35,130 nt of DNA from Elusimicrobiota bacterium (GCA_009773155.1 WOVA01000025.1:1-35130), one strand, 5' to 3'. Shown: positions 24,202 through 32,327, counted from the stretch's first letter. Notes: generated by a model not told the origin, from the sequence alone. Translations and numbers: made by a program.

Positions 24202-24867
24202 TCAGGGCTGGGTCTTGCGGACCAGGTCCTGCGCGTCCCAGCGCATGTCGCGCGTCTTCCACTGTATGTCGCGTGCGGCTCTGGCGATATCCGAGGCCTG
24301 CCACTGCGCGTCGTAGCCGATCGCGCTGGAGTCGATGGCGCGCACCGCCCATTCCAGCTGCTGCGCGGCGTTCTGCACGTCGAACTGGAAGCGGTTGTCC
24401 AGGTCGCGCACGTCCCACTCGATGTCGCGGGCCAGGTCGTTGAGCTTCTTGTCCTTGACCGCCAGCGGCAGCAGACGCTTAAGGTCGAACGCGAGGCGCT
24501 GCATATCGTTGCTCCAGCGGCCCAGGTCGCGGGCCTTGGAGCGCAGGTCGTTCGAGAAGAACGAGTTATGCGAACCCTGGGCTATGCGGCGGGCATCCGA
24601 CTCGAGGCGGTTGAGGTCGCTGCGCAGCCAGGTGGTGTCGCTCTCGAGCCTCCACAGATCGTTCTTTAACTGGTTGAACTTGTAGACCAGGTCCTGCGGG
24701 ACCTGTACCGGCTGTTCCACCACGACCGGGGCCGGGGCCTCGGGGACGACGACCTCGGCCCCGGGCATGGCGAAAGCCGAAGACCTGAGGCTCTCTATCG
24801 TCGGATTATCGGCGGCGCCGGCCGTCACTGCCGCTAACAACGGTACTGCGAAGAGAAGTTTCTTCAT
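24202..24867 (-). CDS. Exported coiled-coil protein of unknown function
   Basis: A 221-residue protein with a signal peptide (about 1-18, ending VTAGAA) and a Pro/Val-rich linker near 40-55. The rest is a long, regularly charged helical region. Short W-D/L-x-x-D-x-x-x-L units recur there (for example LWRLESDTTWLRSDLNRLES and IEWDVRDLDNRFQFD), which suggests a heptad or 11-residue coiled coil. No enzyme motif is visible. AGGAGG 7 bases upstream supports the ATG at 24867. The gene has its own promoter and terminator. It may be a periplasmic structural protein; I do not recognise a named family. Confidence 0.75.
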   Translation of the reverse strand: MKKLLFAVPLLAAVTAGAADNPTIESLRSSAFAMPGAEVVVPEAPAPVVVEQPVQVPQDLVYKFNQLKNDLWRLESDTTWLRSDLNRLESDARRIAQGSHNSFFSNDLRSKARDLGRWSNDMQRLAFDLKRLLPLAVKDKKLNDLARDIEWDVRDLDNRFQFDVQNAAQQLEWAVRAIDSSAIGYDAQWQASDIARAARDIQWKTRDMRWDAQDLVRKTQP

Positions 24868-24887
24868 CAATGACCCTCCTGGGAATT

Positions 24888-24931
24888 TTTACCCTACGGT
24901 AAATTATACCGTCCCCGGACCTCCGCCGTAA
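24888..24931 (-). promoter_or_regulatory. Promoter with operator-like inverted repeat
   Basis: On the minus strand TTACGG and TATAAT (24903-24908) are 17 bases apart. Directly downstream of the -10 box is tttacc-ctac-ggtaaa (24888-24903), a 6-bp inverted repeat placed where a repressor would block the start site. Confidence 0.45.
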
Positions 24932-24968
24932 GCGGCGAAAGTCCCGGGTCGTATCTGGGCAATAAGTC

Positions 24969-27452
24969 CTATTGACGGAGGACAAGCAGCGTTATCGGCG
25001 GCACCGAAATATGGCCCTTGTGCTCCCTGGGATCCGCGGCCAGGCCCGCCCCGTCGAAGACCAGGGAGTGGGACCCGGGCGGGAGGCTGATGCGCGCCGG
25101 CTTGCGCGACGGGTTTATCAGCACCGTTATCTTCTTCCAGCTGTCGCCAGCGGCGGCGCCGTCCAGTGTGTAGGCGATGGCCGGGGGCGCCACCTTCAGG
25201 CCCTGTTCCTCGTAGAAACGCAGGTTCGCGCGCACCTCCGCCGCGGTCCGCAGCCTGAAGGCCGGGTGCGCCTTGCGCATCGCGATCAGGTCGCGGTAGA
25301 ACCGGAACACGCCGTGATGCTTCCGCTTGGCCGTCCAGTCCAGCCGGTTTATCTCGTCGGGGAGGTTGTAGGAATTATGTTCGCCTTTCTTGGTACGCAG
25401 GAACTCCTCGCCCGCGTGCAGGAACGGGATCCCCTGCGCGGTGAAGACCACGGCCTGCGCCAGCTTGTTCATGCGGACCTTCTCGTCGAAGGAGGCCCCT
25501 TCCGCCGACAGGTCGATGCGGTCCCACAGCGTGTGATTATCGTGGCAGCTGACATAGTTGAGCGTCTCCAGCGGGCCGTCGGCGAAGTCGTCTATCGCGC
25601 CCCTGATGCCGCGCATGACCTTGTCGCGATAATTGCCGGCCTGAACATAACCCAGGTCGGACACCGTAAAGACGCTGCCCTTGAGCGCGTCGCGCAGGTC
25701 GTCGCTGAAGACGGAATAGCCCTTGCCGCGCTGGCTCCCCTTCTTAACGCCGTCGACGGGGCTGTCGCCCGCCTTCCAGGGCTCGCCATAGAGCAGGATC
25801 GAAGGCTTGAGCTCCCTGAGCTCGGCGGCGATCAACGCCGCCGTCTCCAGGTCTATGAGTCCCATCAGGTCGAAGCGGAAGCCGTCCACGCCGTATTCCG
25901 TCACCCAGCGCTTCAGGCTGTCCAGGATGAACCGGCGGCCCATCGGCGACTCGCTGCGGAACTCGTTGCCGCAGCCGGAGCCGTTGTAGAACGACCCATC
26001 GTCCTTCATCCGGTAGAAATAATTCCCGGCCAGCCCCGCGAAGTTGAACTTCTTCCCCCCGGTCTCGGCCGTGTGGTTGTAGACCACGTCCATTATCACC
26101 TTCATCCCCCTGGCGTGCAGGGCCTCGATCATAGCCTTGGTCTCGCGGCGGCGCGAATCGTCGTCGGTACGGCTGGCGTACCAGCCCTCGGGGGAGTTGA
26201 AGTTTACCGGCATATAACCCCAGTCATAGCGCGGGTCCGCCTCGTCGTTCTCGAAATCCTGGAAAGGCAGTATGTGCAGCGCGTTGACCCCGAGTTCCTC
26301 CATGTGGTCCAGCGCTGTCTTGAGGTCCGGGTACGACGGGTGGCGCGTGCCGCCCTCGGCGAAGCCGAGGTACTTGCCTTTCTCCTTGACGCCGGAGAAT
26401 TCGTCGATGGTAAGGTCGCGGATGTGGATCTCGTAAAGGACCGTATCCTCCGCGGGGAACGACGGGCCTTCCGTGGGCGGCGGCAGCGGGCCGTGCAGCA
26501 GGCCCCGGCCGTCGTGGGCCGTGACGCTGCCGGCGTAAGGATCCAGCACCTCGGCGTAACCGCCGTCGCGGCTGACCCCGTATTTATAATATTTGCCGGT
26601 GAAATCCTCGTCGGAGCTGGCCTCCCAGAGGCCCCCCCCCTTATGCTCCATCCTTAGCTCAGCCTGGGACCCGCCCTTGGGTCCGCGGTAGATCAGCGCT
26701 GTCACCGCCTCGGCGCCGGGCGCGAAGGCCGCGAAGCGGGAGCCCTTCCCGGAAGTTTCGGCTCCCAGGAATCCCTCGTGCCGGAAGGGCGGGGCGTCCA
26801 GGGCCGCGCCCGGGTCCACGGCGCGCGAGCCCAGTTTTCCCGTCAGCGTGAAAGTTCCCATGACCCTGGCCTCGGCCGGCTCGGCGAACTCGGGGCCGAA
26901 ATCCAGCCGGGCCGCAGGGGAATAGCGCGACGGCAGCGAGACGCGGACCGGCCTGTATTCGGCGCCGGCGCCGGCCAGCGCGAAACCCTGTTCGCGCACA
27001 AAAGCCTCGTCCACCGGGGTATTGAAAGCCGCCGTGACCGAGGAGTCGCCGGAGAACCTGGCGTAGACGAAAGCGGTGGTCAGCGCCGGCAGTTCGCCGA
27101 AGATCTCCGGCACGCCCTGCCTGATGAAAACGGCGGCGTCCTCTCTCGCGACGATGAAGCGGTCGGGGCCGTCCTTGTCGTCCCATTCCCCTTTGCGGGG
27201 CAGTATGCCCGCCCGTTTCCCGGACAGGCCCCGGGCGGCCAGGTCCAGCTCGAAGACGAGTCCGAAGGCGTCCCTGCCGGAAGGCTCTACGGCAAACCCC
27301 GGTTTGCCGTCCTGGGCGTCCCAGACCCATAGCTGCCACCCTTCGTAATCGCCGGAGATGCGCGAATAGTGCACCGAAGTTTTTTCCTGCGCGTGAACGT
27401 TTAAAGCCATGGCCATGACCCCCGCGGATAAGAACCTTGATATTTTATTCAT
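24969..27452 (-). CDS. pulA: Type I pullulanase (GH13), exported
   Basis: An 827-residue alpha-1,6-glucan debranching enzyme with a signal peptide (about 1-22). A CBM41/PUD-like N-terminal domain binds glucans (about 25-130). A CBM48-like domain (about 245-330) precedes the GH13 barrel. Type-I marker YDWGYMPVNFNSPEG is present (family YNWGYDP). Catalytic regions are DVVYNHTAE near 454, GFRFDLMG with the nucleophile Asp near 526, LLYGEPWKAG with the acid/base Glu near 556, and VSCHDNHTLWDRI near 637. All catalytic residues are kept. ATG 27452 was chosen because it starts the signal peptide; the frame extends 8 codons further. It is divergent from the DUF4015 gene across a 24-base AT-rich gap. 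Confidence 0.92.
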   Translation of the reverse strand: MNKISRFLSAGVMAMALNVHAQEKTSVHYSRISGDYEGWQLWVWDAQDGKPGFAVEPSGRDAFGLVFELDLAARGLSGKRAGILPRKGEWDDKDGPDRFIVAREDAAVFIRQGVPEIFGELPALTTAFVYARFSGDSSVTAAFNTPVDEAFVREQGFALAGAGAEYRPVRVSLPSRYSPAARLDFGPEFAEPAEARVMGTFTLTGKLGSRAVDPGAALDAPPFRHEGFLGAETSGKGSRFAAFAPGAEAVTALIYRGPKGGSQAELRMEHKGGGLWEASSDEDFTGKYYKYGVSRDGGYAEVLDPYAGSVTAHDGRGLLHGPLPPPTEGPSFPAEDTVLYEIHIRDLTIDEFSGVKEKGKYLGFAEGGTRHPSYPDLKTALDHMEELGVNALHILPFQDFENDEADPRYDWGYMPVNFNSPEGWYASRTDDDSRRRETKAMIEALHARGMKVIMDVVYNHTAETGGKKFNFAGLAGNYFYRMKDDGSFYNGSGCGNEFRSESPMGRRFILDSLKRWVTEYGVDGFRFDLMGLIDLETAALIAAELRELKPSILLYGEPWKAGDSPVDGVKKGSQRGKGYSVFSDDLRDALKGSVFTVSDLGYVQAGNYRDKVMRGIRGAIDDFADGPLETLNYVSCHDNHTLWDRIDLSAEGASFDEKVRMNKLAQAVVFTAQGIPFLHAGEEFLRTKKGEHNSYNLPDEINRLDWTAKRKHHGVFRFYRDLIAMRKAHPAFRLRTAAEVRANLRFYEEQGLKVAPPAIAYTLDGAAAGDSWKKITVLINPSRKPARISLPPGSHSLVFDGAGLAADPREHKGHISVPPITLLVLRQ

Positions 27453-27476
27453 GCCGAAATTGTAAAATATATACAT

Positions 27477-28619
27477 ATGCTCCTAAAAGCCCTTTGCCTG
27501 ATTTACCTCGCCGCTCCCGCTCATTCCCAGGCTCCTTCCACCCCACCTGCCGCCCTGCAGGCTCCGGCCACCGCCCAGGCTCCGCAGGAGCCGGACATCT
27601 ACGGGCCGCTGCTCCTGGCGCCGGGCCAGGTCCGCGGCATACACCTCTCTTCCTGGGGATCGGGCTCGGCGAAACTTCGCCGCCAGGCCCTCGAGAAGAT
27701 AAAAAATTCAGTCATAAACGCCGTGGCCGTAGCCCTCAAGGAGACCGACGGCAAGATCTATATCCCCGGCGTCCCTTCCGCGGCTAAGTACGGCGCCTAC
27801 GCCCCGGCCATCTCCCGGCCCGAGGAGATGATGAGCGATTTCCGGGAGGCCGGCCTCTACACTATCGCCAGGATAGTCGTCTTCAAGGACACGGTCCTGC
27901 CCAAGGCCAGGCCGGACCTGGGGGTCCGCACGCCCTCGGGCGAACTCTGGCGCGCCAATAACGGCGCGACCTGGACCGATCCCTACAGCCGCGAGGTCTG
28001 GGACTACAACCTGGAGGTAGCCCTCAGGGCGGCCGAGCTGGGCTTCGACGAGATACAGTTCGACTATATCCGCTATCCCACCGAGGGCAACACCTCCCTC
28101 TGCCGCTACTCCAAACCCCATACCTCCAGGAGCGGCGTGGAAAACCTGGCCGAATTCCTGGCCTACGCCCGTAAGCGTCTGCCGGCCGGCATGAAGATAT
28201 CCGCGGCGATATTCGGCCTCACTACCTCCTCCAAGGACGACATGGGGATCGGCCAGAGCATCCACTCGCTGGCCGAAAACACCGACTTCATCTACCCGAT
28301 GATGTACCCCTCGCATTACAACCCGGGCGAGTACGGCCTGAAGAATCCCGACGCGGAACCGTTCACGGTGATAGACAGGGGCCTGCGCGACGCGCGGCGC
28401 CGCCTGCCCTACGGGGATTACGCCAAGATCAGGCCTTACCTGCAGGATTTCTCGCTGCGCCACAAATACGGCCCCCAGGAAGTACGGGCGCAGCTGATCG
28501 CCTCGCGCAGAAATTACCTGCCCAGCTGGATACTCTGGAACGCCTCCAACCGCTACAACTGGGCGGCCCTCACCCCGCAGTCCTACCGCGCTTTCGTCGA
28601 TCCCGATCACGAACATTAG
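27477..28619 (+). CDS. DUF4015 putative glycoside hydrolase
   Basis: A 380-residue exported protein: signal peptide (about 1-18), an Ala/Pro/Gln-rich linker (about 19-40), then a TIM-barrel-like domain of the DUF4015 family, which is related to glycoside hydrolases. Family landmarks are GIHLSSWG near 55, NAVAVALKETDGKI, LGFDEIQFDYIRYP near 190 and YPMMYPSHYNPGEYG near 275. The acidic residues in FDEIQFD are likely catalytic, but the substrate is unknown. The gene shares a divergent promoter region with the pullulanase, so both may serve extracellular polysaccharide use. Confidence 0.87.
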   Translation: MLLKALCLIYLAAPAHSQAPSTPPAALQAPATAQAPQEPDIYGPLLLAPGQVRGIHLSSWGSGSAKLRRQALEKIKNSVINAVAVALKETDGKIYIPGVPSAAKYGAYAPAISRPEEMMSDFREAGLYTIARIVVFKDTVLPKARPDLGVRTPSGELWRANNGATWTDPYSREVWDYNLEVALRAAELGFDEIQFDYIRYPTEGNTSLCRYSKPHTSRSGVENLAEFLAYARKRLPAGMKISAAIFGLTTSSKDDMGIGQSIHSLAENTDFIYPMMYPSHYNPGEYGLKNPDAEPFTVIDRGLRDARRRLPYGDYAKIRPYLQDFSLRHKYGPQEVRAQLIASRRNYLPSWILWNASNRYNWAALTPQSYRAFVDPDHEH

Positions 28620-28829
28620 TTAGGGGCCGCTGAAAAAGTCCGGCCGTTCTTCCAGGGCGAACCTGTCGCCGGGCACGGCGCGCGCTATTTTTCTGAGCGG
28701 GTCACGGCTAAATGAGAACCGGCAGACCACGATATCGCCTCTCTGCACCTCATGCCTGTCGTAATAACCGTAAAGGGGTACCCCTTTCGTGGTATTATAC
28801 GCCGAGGATATTGCGCCAGCTGAAATCAT
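28620..28829 (-). pseudogene. Truncated S26 signal-peptidase-like fragment
   Basis: The frame from ATG 28829 codes for 69 residues. The part VQRGDIVVCRFSFSRDPL followed by RKIARAVPGDRFALEE looks like the central strand region of S26/TraF-type serine peptidases (substrate groove and RVxAxPGD segment). No catalytic serine segment and no membrane anchor are present, and the chain ends soon after the PGD motif. It is therefore probably a decayed fragment. A perfect 16-bp palindrome (AAAGGGGTACCCCTTT, 28772-28787) lies inside it. Nothing codes convincingly between 28830 and 28944. Confidence 0.45.
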
Positions 28830-28944
28830 AGCATGGGGACAAAAACCATATAACCGCGACGGCCCCTTATGAACCGCCTGCTGGTTCGGCGATGGTCCCC
28901 GCAGTTTTGTGGAACCAGCCCGGTGAATTAAGTTGTGTGTCACC

Positions 28945-30156
28945 TTAATCGTTTTGAGTCCGCGTAAAGCGTGTCCGGGCAGATATCCTGTTCGTGAGGC
29001 CAGCCTCATCTGGGCCTGCGGCGTCCCTGCTCCTTCCGCTTATCCATTCGCGGAACCAGATATCCGAGAACACCGTAACGCCATCCTCCTTCTCCAGTAT
29101 GCCTTTAGCTATCAAAAGAGCCTCCGATTTTTGCACGGAAGACGCCGACCCCAGGCGGTAGGTATTGATAAACACCATTGAGAACATATCGGTTCCTGAG
29201 GCCATGGCCATGGCTTGCAGCAGTTTCCTCTGTGTAAGCGCCAACGAATCCCATATTGAAAGGAACATAGGAGACAGCCCCTGCACGATCCGGCCGACAG
29301 CTTCGGCTACCGCGGAGCGCGGCACTTTTTTTATATCAGCGCAGCCGCTCCATATTTCATGACATAAATGCAGCGTATAATACGGGATGGCATGGGAGAC
29401 CTTTATTATCTCATCCATAGTCCCGGCGTCGATGGTTTTATCCGTAGCCCCGAACTTGCGGGAAATGAAAGAACTGAGTTCACCCGAAGGGATCTTTCCC
29501 AGGAAAAGAACTTTTCCCATTTTATAGAAAGGCTTGTTTTTATTCAGCACCATGTCGGCCATTATATGTTGCTTTGAGCCGGCAAACAGGTAGCCTACAT
29601 CTTTCTGACGCTGAAAAACGGATCGCATCGCCTTTTCAAGAGCTTCGCCTCCCACATTTCTTATTTCCTGAAATTCATCAAAGAACACGGCAAACTTCTT
29701 TTTTCTTCTCTCTGCGGCTTTTTGCGGAATCTCCAGGAGATCTTTGATAAGCAGGGAAAGTTCCGGCTTTTTCGGGGCCGCCTCTATCCCCACCGATATT
29801 TCTCCTTCGGCGCTTATAGTGACGCTCGGCCGCAGCGAAGGGATAACCTCTCTGATGAAACCGACGATGCTTTCGGTTTTTGTTTCCGTCGCCCTCGCAA
29901 TAGCTCTGGCATAATGCGCGGCGAATTGCTCCACCGTGGAAACATCATACATATCTATATAAGCGGTTATAACGCCGCGTTCTTTGAGCGCAGCTAGCGC
30001 GTTGAACGCCAGCGACGTTTTCCCATACCGCCTTGGTGAAATAAGGAACACCCGGGCGCCGCTGTCAAGCTCGGCCACCAGCTCCTTAAGTTCTGTTGTT
30101 CTGTCGGTGAAGTCCCCTCCTGTCGCGACCTGACCGTAATAAAAAGGGTTAAGCAT
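28945..30156 (-). CDS. AAA ATPase (archaeal-type ATPase_2/MNS-STAND-like)
   Basis: A 403-residue protein. NPFYYGQVATGGDFTDRTTE at the start and the P-loop SPRRYGKTSL near residue 36 are typical of the ATPase_2 family, common in archaea and accessory bacterial regions. Walker B is FAVFFDEFQEI near 165, followed by FAGSKQHIM. The C-terminal part carries a winged-helix-like region (LTQRKLLQAMAMASGTDMFS). GGAGG 7 bases upstream fixes the ATG at 30156. Members often pair with nucleases or mobile elements and their roles are mostly unknown. It lies immediately downstream of the DGR reverse transcriptase in the same direction, with its own AT-rich promoter region. Confidence 0.82.
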   Translation of the reverse strand: MLNPFYYGQVATGGDFTDRTTELKELVAELDSGARVFLISPRRYGKTSLAFNALAALKERGVITAYIDMYDVSTVEQFAAHYARAIARATETKTESIVGFIREVIPSLRPSVTISAEGEISVGIEAAPKKPELSLLIKDLLEIPQKAAERRKKKFAVFFDEFQEIRNVGGEALEKAMRSVFQRQKDVGYLFAGSKQHIMADMVLNKNKPFYKMGKVLFLGKIPSGELSSFISRKFGATDKTIDAGTMDEIIKVSHAIPYYTLHLCHEIWSGCADIKKVPRSAVAEAVGRIVQGLSPMFLSIWDSLALTQRKLLQAMAMASGTDMFSMVFINTYRLGSASSVQKSEALLIAKGILEKEDGVTVFSDIWFREWISGRSRDAAGPDEAGLTNRISARTRFTRTQND

Positions 30157-30182
30157 GCTATCGCCTCCGCATCCTATATGAA

Positions 30183-30215
30183 TTATACTTTGTGGTATTA
30201 TACTATAAAGTATAA
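30183..30215 (-). promoter_or_regulatory. Operator-like inverted repeat in the ATPase promoter
   Basis: ttatacttt (30183-30191) and aaagtataa (30207-30215) are perfect 9-bp inverted arms 15 bases apart in an AT-rich block. Several TATAAT-like boxes overlap them on the minus strand. The site is 27-59 bases upstream of the ATPase start codon. Confidence 0.5.
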
Positions 30216-30301
30216 GTTGCGGACAGAATACAAAAACAAGCACAGCACCGGCAGTATATATTTCAATATCCAGGCCATAATTGCCCCCATCGCTTTCAAG
30301 T

Positions 30302-30868
30302 TCAGAACACTTCCCGCTCCAGCAGTTCCCGCGTAAGCCTGGCGGCGTCGGCGTGCGACGTATAGGCGCAGAAGCTCTGCACGGACTGGCCGATATCGGG
30401 GAAGCCAATCCGGCCCTGTCGGAACAGCGCGCGCAATTTCCGGTTGCGCAGACGGAAGCGGATAATATTGCGGCGGCGCACCCGCACGCGTTCCGGGAAT
30501 ACTTTATAGCCCACCCAGTCGATGCCGCAACTTACGGGCGAGACCGTGCGCTTTTTTGGGTGGACGCGCAGTCTCAGTTTTTCCGCCAGGAACACCTCTA
30601 TCCGGTAAAGAACGGCCCATAATTCCTTTTTGTCCGCGCCGAAGAGCAGAAAATCGTCCATGTAACGCAGATACGGCTTCCACCGCAATTGCTGCTTCAC
30701 AAAATGATCCAGCTCGCCCAGGTAGACATTGGAGAACAACTGCGAAGTGAGGTTGCCTATGGGAATGCCGGTCGGCCGCTGGAGCGCGAACAGATCGTCG
30801 CCGGGGAAATACGCGCGGAAGCGGACGTCTTCCGACGACGCCAGTATCGCGGCTATAAGCGCCAGCAC
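30302..30868 (-). CDS. DGR reverse transcriptase, C-terminal part
   Basis: The frame encodes the palm, thumb and C-terminal part of a diversity-generating-retroelement reverse transcriptase. The DGR-specific nucleotide-pocket motif IPIGNLTSQLFSNVYLGELD is followed by HFVKQQL, the catalytic YMDDF, DWVGYKVFP, and the RSVQS-like tail QSVQSFCAYTSHAD. The first codon shown is a GTG (30868). The frame is open a little further upstream, where GRHIADKRVLALIAAIL matches the usual segment after motif A. Motif A itself, with the first catalytic aspartate, is absent, so this product cannot be a complete polymerase. The N-terminal part lies in another frame just upstream. Confidence 0.85.
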   Translation of the reverse strand: MLALIAAILASSEDVRFRAYFPGDDLFALQRPTGIPIGNLTSQLFSNVYLGELDHFVKQQLRWKPYLRYMDDFLLFGADKKELWAVLYRIEVFLAEKLRLRVHPKKRTVSPVSCGIDWVGYKVFPERVRVRRRNIIRFRLRNRKLRALFRQGRIGFPDIGQSVQSFCAYTSHADAARLTRELLEREVF

Positions 30869-30879
30869 CCGTTTGTCGG

Positions 30880-31062
30880 CTATGTGCCGGCCCAGAACGG
30901 CGCGGCCTTCACCTCCCGCTGTTTGGGATCGCGCACGGTGAATTCCCGGTAAGCGCCGTGCCTGTAGGTGCCGGCCAGCAGTTCCTCCTGGAGCTTTAAG
31001 ATCTCACGCTCCCGGCCGTAGGAAAACCCGGCCCGGTTCGGCCTTTCGCCCGCGCGGGCGGG
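30880..31062 (-). pseudogene. DGR reverse transcriptase, N-terminal fragment (frame-shifted)
   Basis: An open frame of 60 codons between two stops reads EREILKLQEELLAGTYRHGA then YREFTVRDPKQREVKAAPF. This is the conserved N-terminal region of DGR reverse transcriptases, where such a segment is normally followed by RDRVVHHAL. Here the match breaks off after AAPF near 30895, and the homology resumes in a different frame with VLGRHIADKRVL. The missing part is an estimated 75-85 residues, covering the GKGTH region and motif A. The real N-terminus before ARAGERPNRAGF is also not evident. Confidence 0.75.
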
Positions 31063-31195
31063 CTACCGGGCCTCGCCGGGGTACTTCGTTTTTCTCACCC
31101 GGCCCCGCGCCGGATGAAAGGAGCAGGCCTGCCGTAGGGAGGGTTGCGCGGGGCGCGCCTCCGTGAAGGCGCGCCATCTGGCCATATACCCCTCT

Positions 31196-31312
31196 GCCGC
31201 AGCGGAAGCCGACGTTGTCGTTCCAGTTGGACGGGCCGTTGTTCGCGTTGAAGGCGAACACGCCCGCGTTGGCGCCATTGTCCCAGTTGCCACCGCGGAT
31301 CACCGCTTTCTT
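31196..31312 (-). repeat. DGR template repeat (TR)
   Basis: This non-coding copy of the variable region lies directly after the stop of avd and before the reverse transcriptase, the usual TR position. Its core (31197-31298) aligns without gaps to 32341-32442, an offset of 1144. There are 14 differences, all at adenines of the minus-strand template, and none at the other 82 positions. The codons affected are mostly AAC/AAT, the design that gives the widest amino-acid choice on adenine mutagenesis. The alignment continues more loosely to 31312, where adenine changes still dominate. Confidence 0.95.
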
Positions 31313-31318
31313 CCGGGC

Positions 31319-31684
31319 CTACCCCTTGGGCAGCGCCGCAACTCCGGCGCCGCCGGATTTTTTATTCCAGCCGCCCAGCAGGCGGCCGAGCTCGTCCAGC
31401 CTCCTGGACCCGAACTCGTATTGTTTAAGGCTCATAAAGCGCAGTTCAAAGCCCAGGCGCACCCAGACCCTCGTCTTCTCCAGCGCCAGATCCGCCCGCC
31501 CGAGGGCCGGAGCCTTGTCGCGGGCATTGTTGGCCTCAATGACGGCTGAAAGCAGGTCCAGCGCCGCGTTCTCCGTCCTGGCTGCCAGCACGAACTTCTC
31601 GGCTTTCGGGTATTTGCCGGTAAGAACATGAACCCATTTCAAAAAATCATACGCTTTCTGGAATATTATCAGGTCTTTAAGCAT
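31319..31684 (-). CDS. avd: DGR accessory variability determinant (Avd), four-helix-bundle protein
   Basis: A 121-residue all-helical protein related to the S23/four-helix-bundle family. It begins LKDLIIFQKAYDFLKWVHVL and contains FPKxEKFxLAxR-like YPKAEKFVLAARTENAAL, then LRFMSLKQYEFGSRRLDELG followed by RLLGGW. These are typical of bacterial Avd, which forms a basic pentamer that binds the DGR reverse transcriptase and the template RNA. It overlaps the end of the MutS-like gene by 16 bases. Its stop lies about 7 bases before the TR, so the same transcript would carry avd, TR and the reverse transcriptase. Confidence 0.92.
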   Translation of the reverse strand: MLKDLIIFQKAYDFLKWVHVLTGKYPKAEKFVLAARTENAALDLLSAVIEANNARDKAPALGRADLALEKTRVWVRLGFELRFMSLKQYEFGSRRLDELGRLLGGWNKKSGGAGVAALPKG

Positions 31685-31989
31685 CGGATCACCTCGCCGG
31701 CCTCGCGCCGGATCTCCCCGTCTTCCAGCCTTACCTGGCTACAAACTGCGACTGAAAAACCGGCCCTGACAAGTTTGCCTATATACTTATCCAGTCCGCT
31801 TTTCGGGAATCCGCAATAGATCAAAGGATTATCCGCTTCCCCACTTATAAGCAGTTTCAGCCCAAGCTGTTCCGCGACTTTTTTGGCATCGTCAAGCATT
31901 ATTCTGTAAAATATTCCCACCTGGAAAAGCAGAATATCGCCTGGATATTTTTCCTTCATTTGTTTATATTCTTCCGTAACGCTGTCCAT
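31669..31989 (-). CDS. MutS N-terminal-domain-like protein (DGR-associated)
   Basis: A stand-alone 106-residue version of the MutS mismatch-recognition domain I. EEYKQMKEKYPGDILLFQVG, IFYRIMLDDAKKVAEQLGL and YIGKLVRAGFSVAVCSQV align with the start of MutS (QYLxxKxxYPDxLLFFRxGDFYELF...YIxKLVxxGYKVAICEQ). The mismatch-wedge phenylalanine is kept in FYR, but the following glutamate of F-x-E is an arginine. There is no clamp, lever or ATPase. MutS-like small proteins have been noted before as DGR accessory genes. ATG 31989 was chosen because MutS similarity begins right after it; the frame is open to 32031. Confidence 0.8.
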   Translation of the reverse strand: MDSVTEEYKQMKEKYPGDILLFQVGIFYRIMLDDAKKVAEQLGLKLLISGEADNPLIYCGFPKSGLDKYIGKLVRAGFSVAVCSQVRLEDGEIRREAGEVIRCLKT

Positions 31990-32169
31990 AAAAACACCGC
32001 CTTTTAAGAAAGATCGTAAGGGAGCGCGCAATCCCAGGAACCGGGCGCTGCCGCTTGACGCGTACCGATTTGCGAATTTTTAGAATTGGCCGCCTGAGCA
32101 CGCCGCGTTTGTAGCGGCACAAACGCACGTTTGACAAGGGCATAAAAAAATGCCCAGAAAATAATATCA

Positions 32170-32204
<35 letters not shown>

Positions 32205-32253
32205 GTTCGGTTTTAAAGAATGTATAAGTCTCATATTCTGCCCCTGAATTTTC

Positions 32254-32270
32254 GCCCGCCTTTGGCGGGC
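32254..32270 (-). other. Hairpin downstream of the variable region
   Basis: gcccgcc and ggcgggc form a 7-bp stem around a 3-base loop, about 70 bases past the VR on the minus strand. DGRs often have a short cruciform just after the VR that helps retrohoming. This one is farther away than usual and could instead be a weak terminator (no T-run). Confidence 0.4.
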
Positions 32271-32327
32271 ATATAAACTGCGCCCGCATCAGCAACCGAG
32301 AGATTCCAGATGTTCAGATTTCAGATT

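Noticed and set aside
31004-31303. Open frame across the template repeat reading RGGNWDNGANAGVF and onwards
   Set aside because: It is the template copy of the variable region read in the same frame as the target gene. It lacks a ribosome-binding site and its downstream part shows no protein-like pattern. TRs are non-coding by function.
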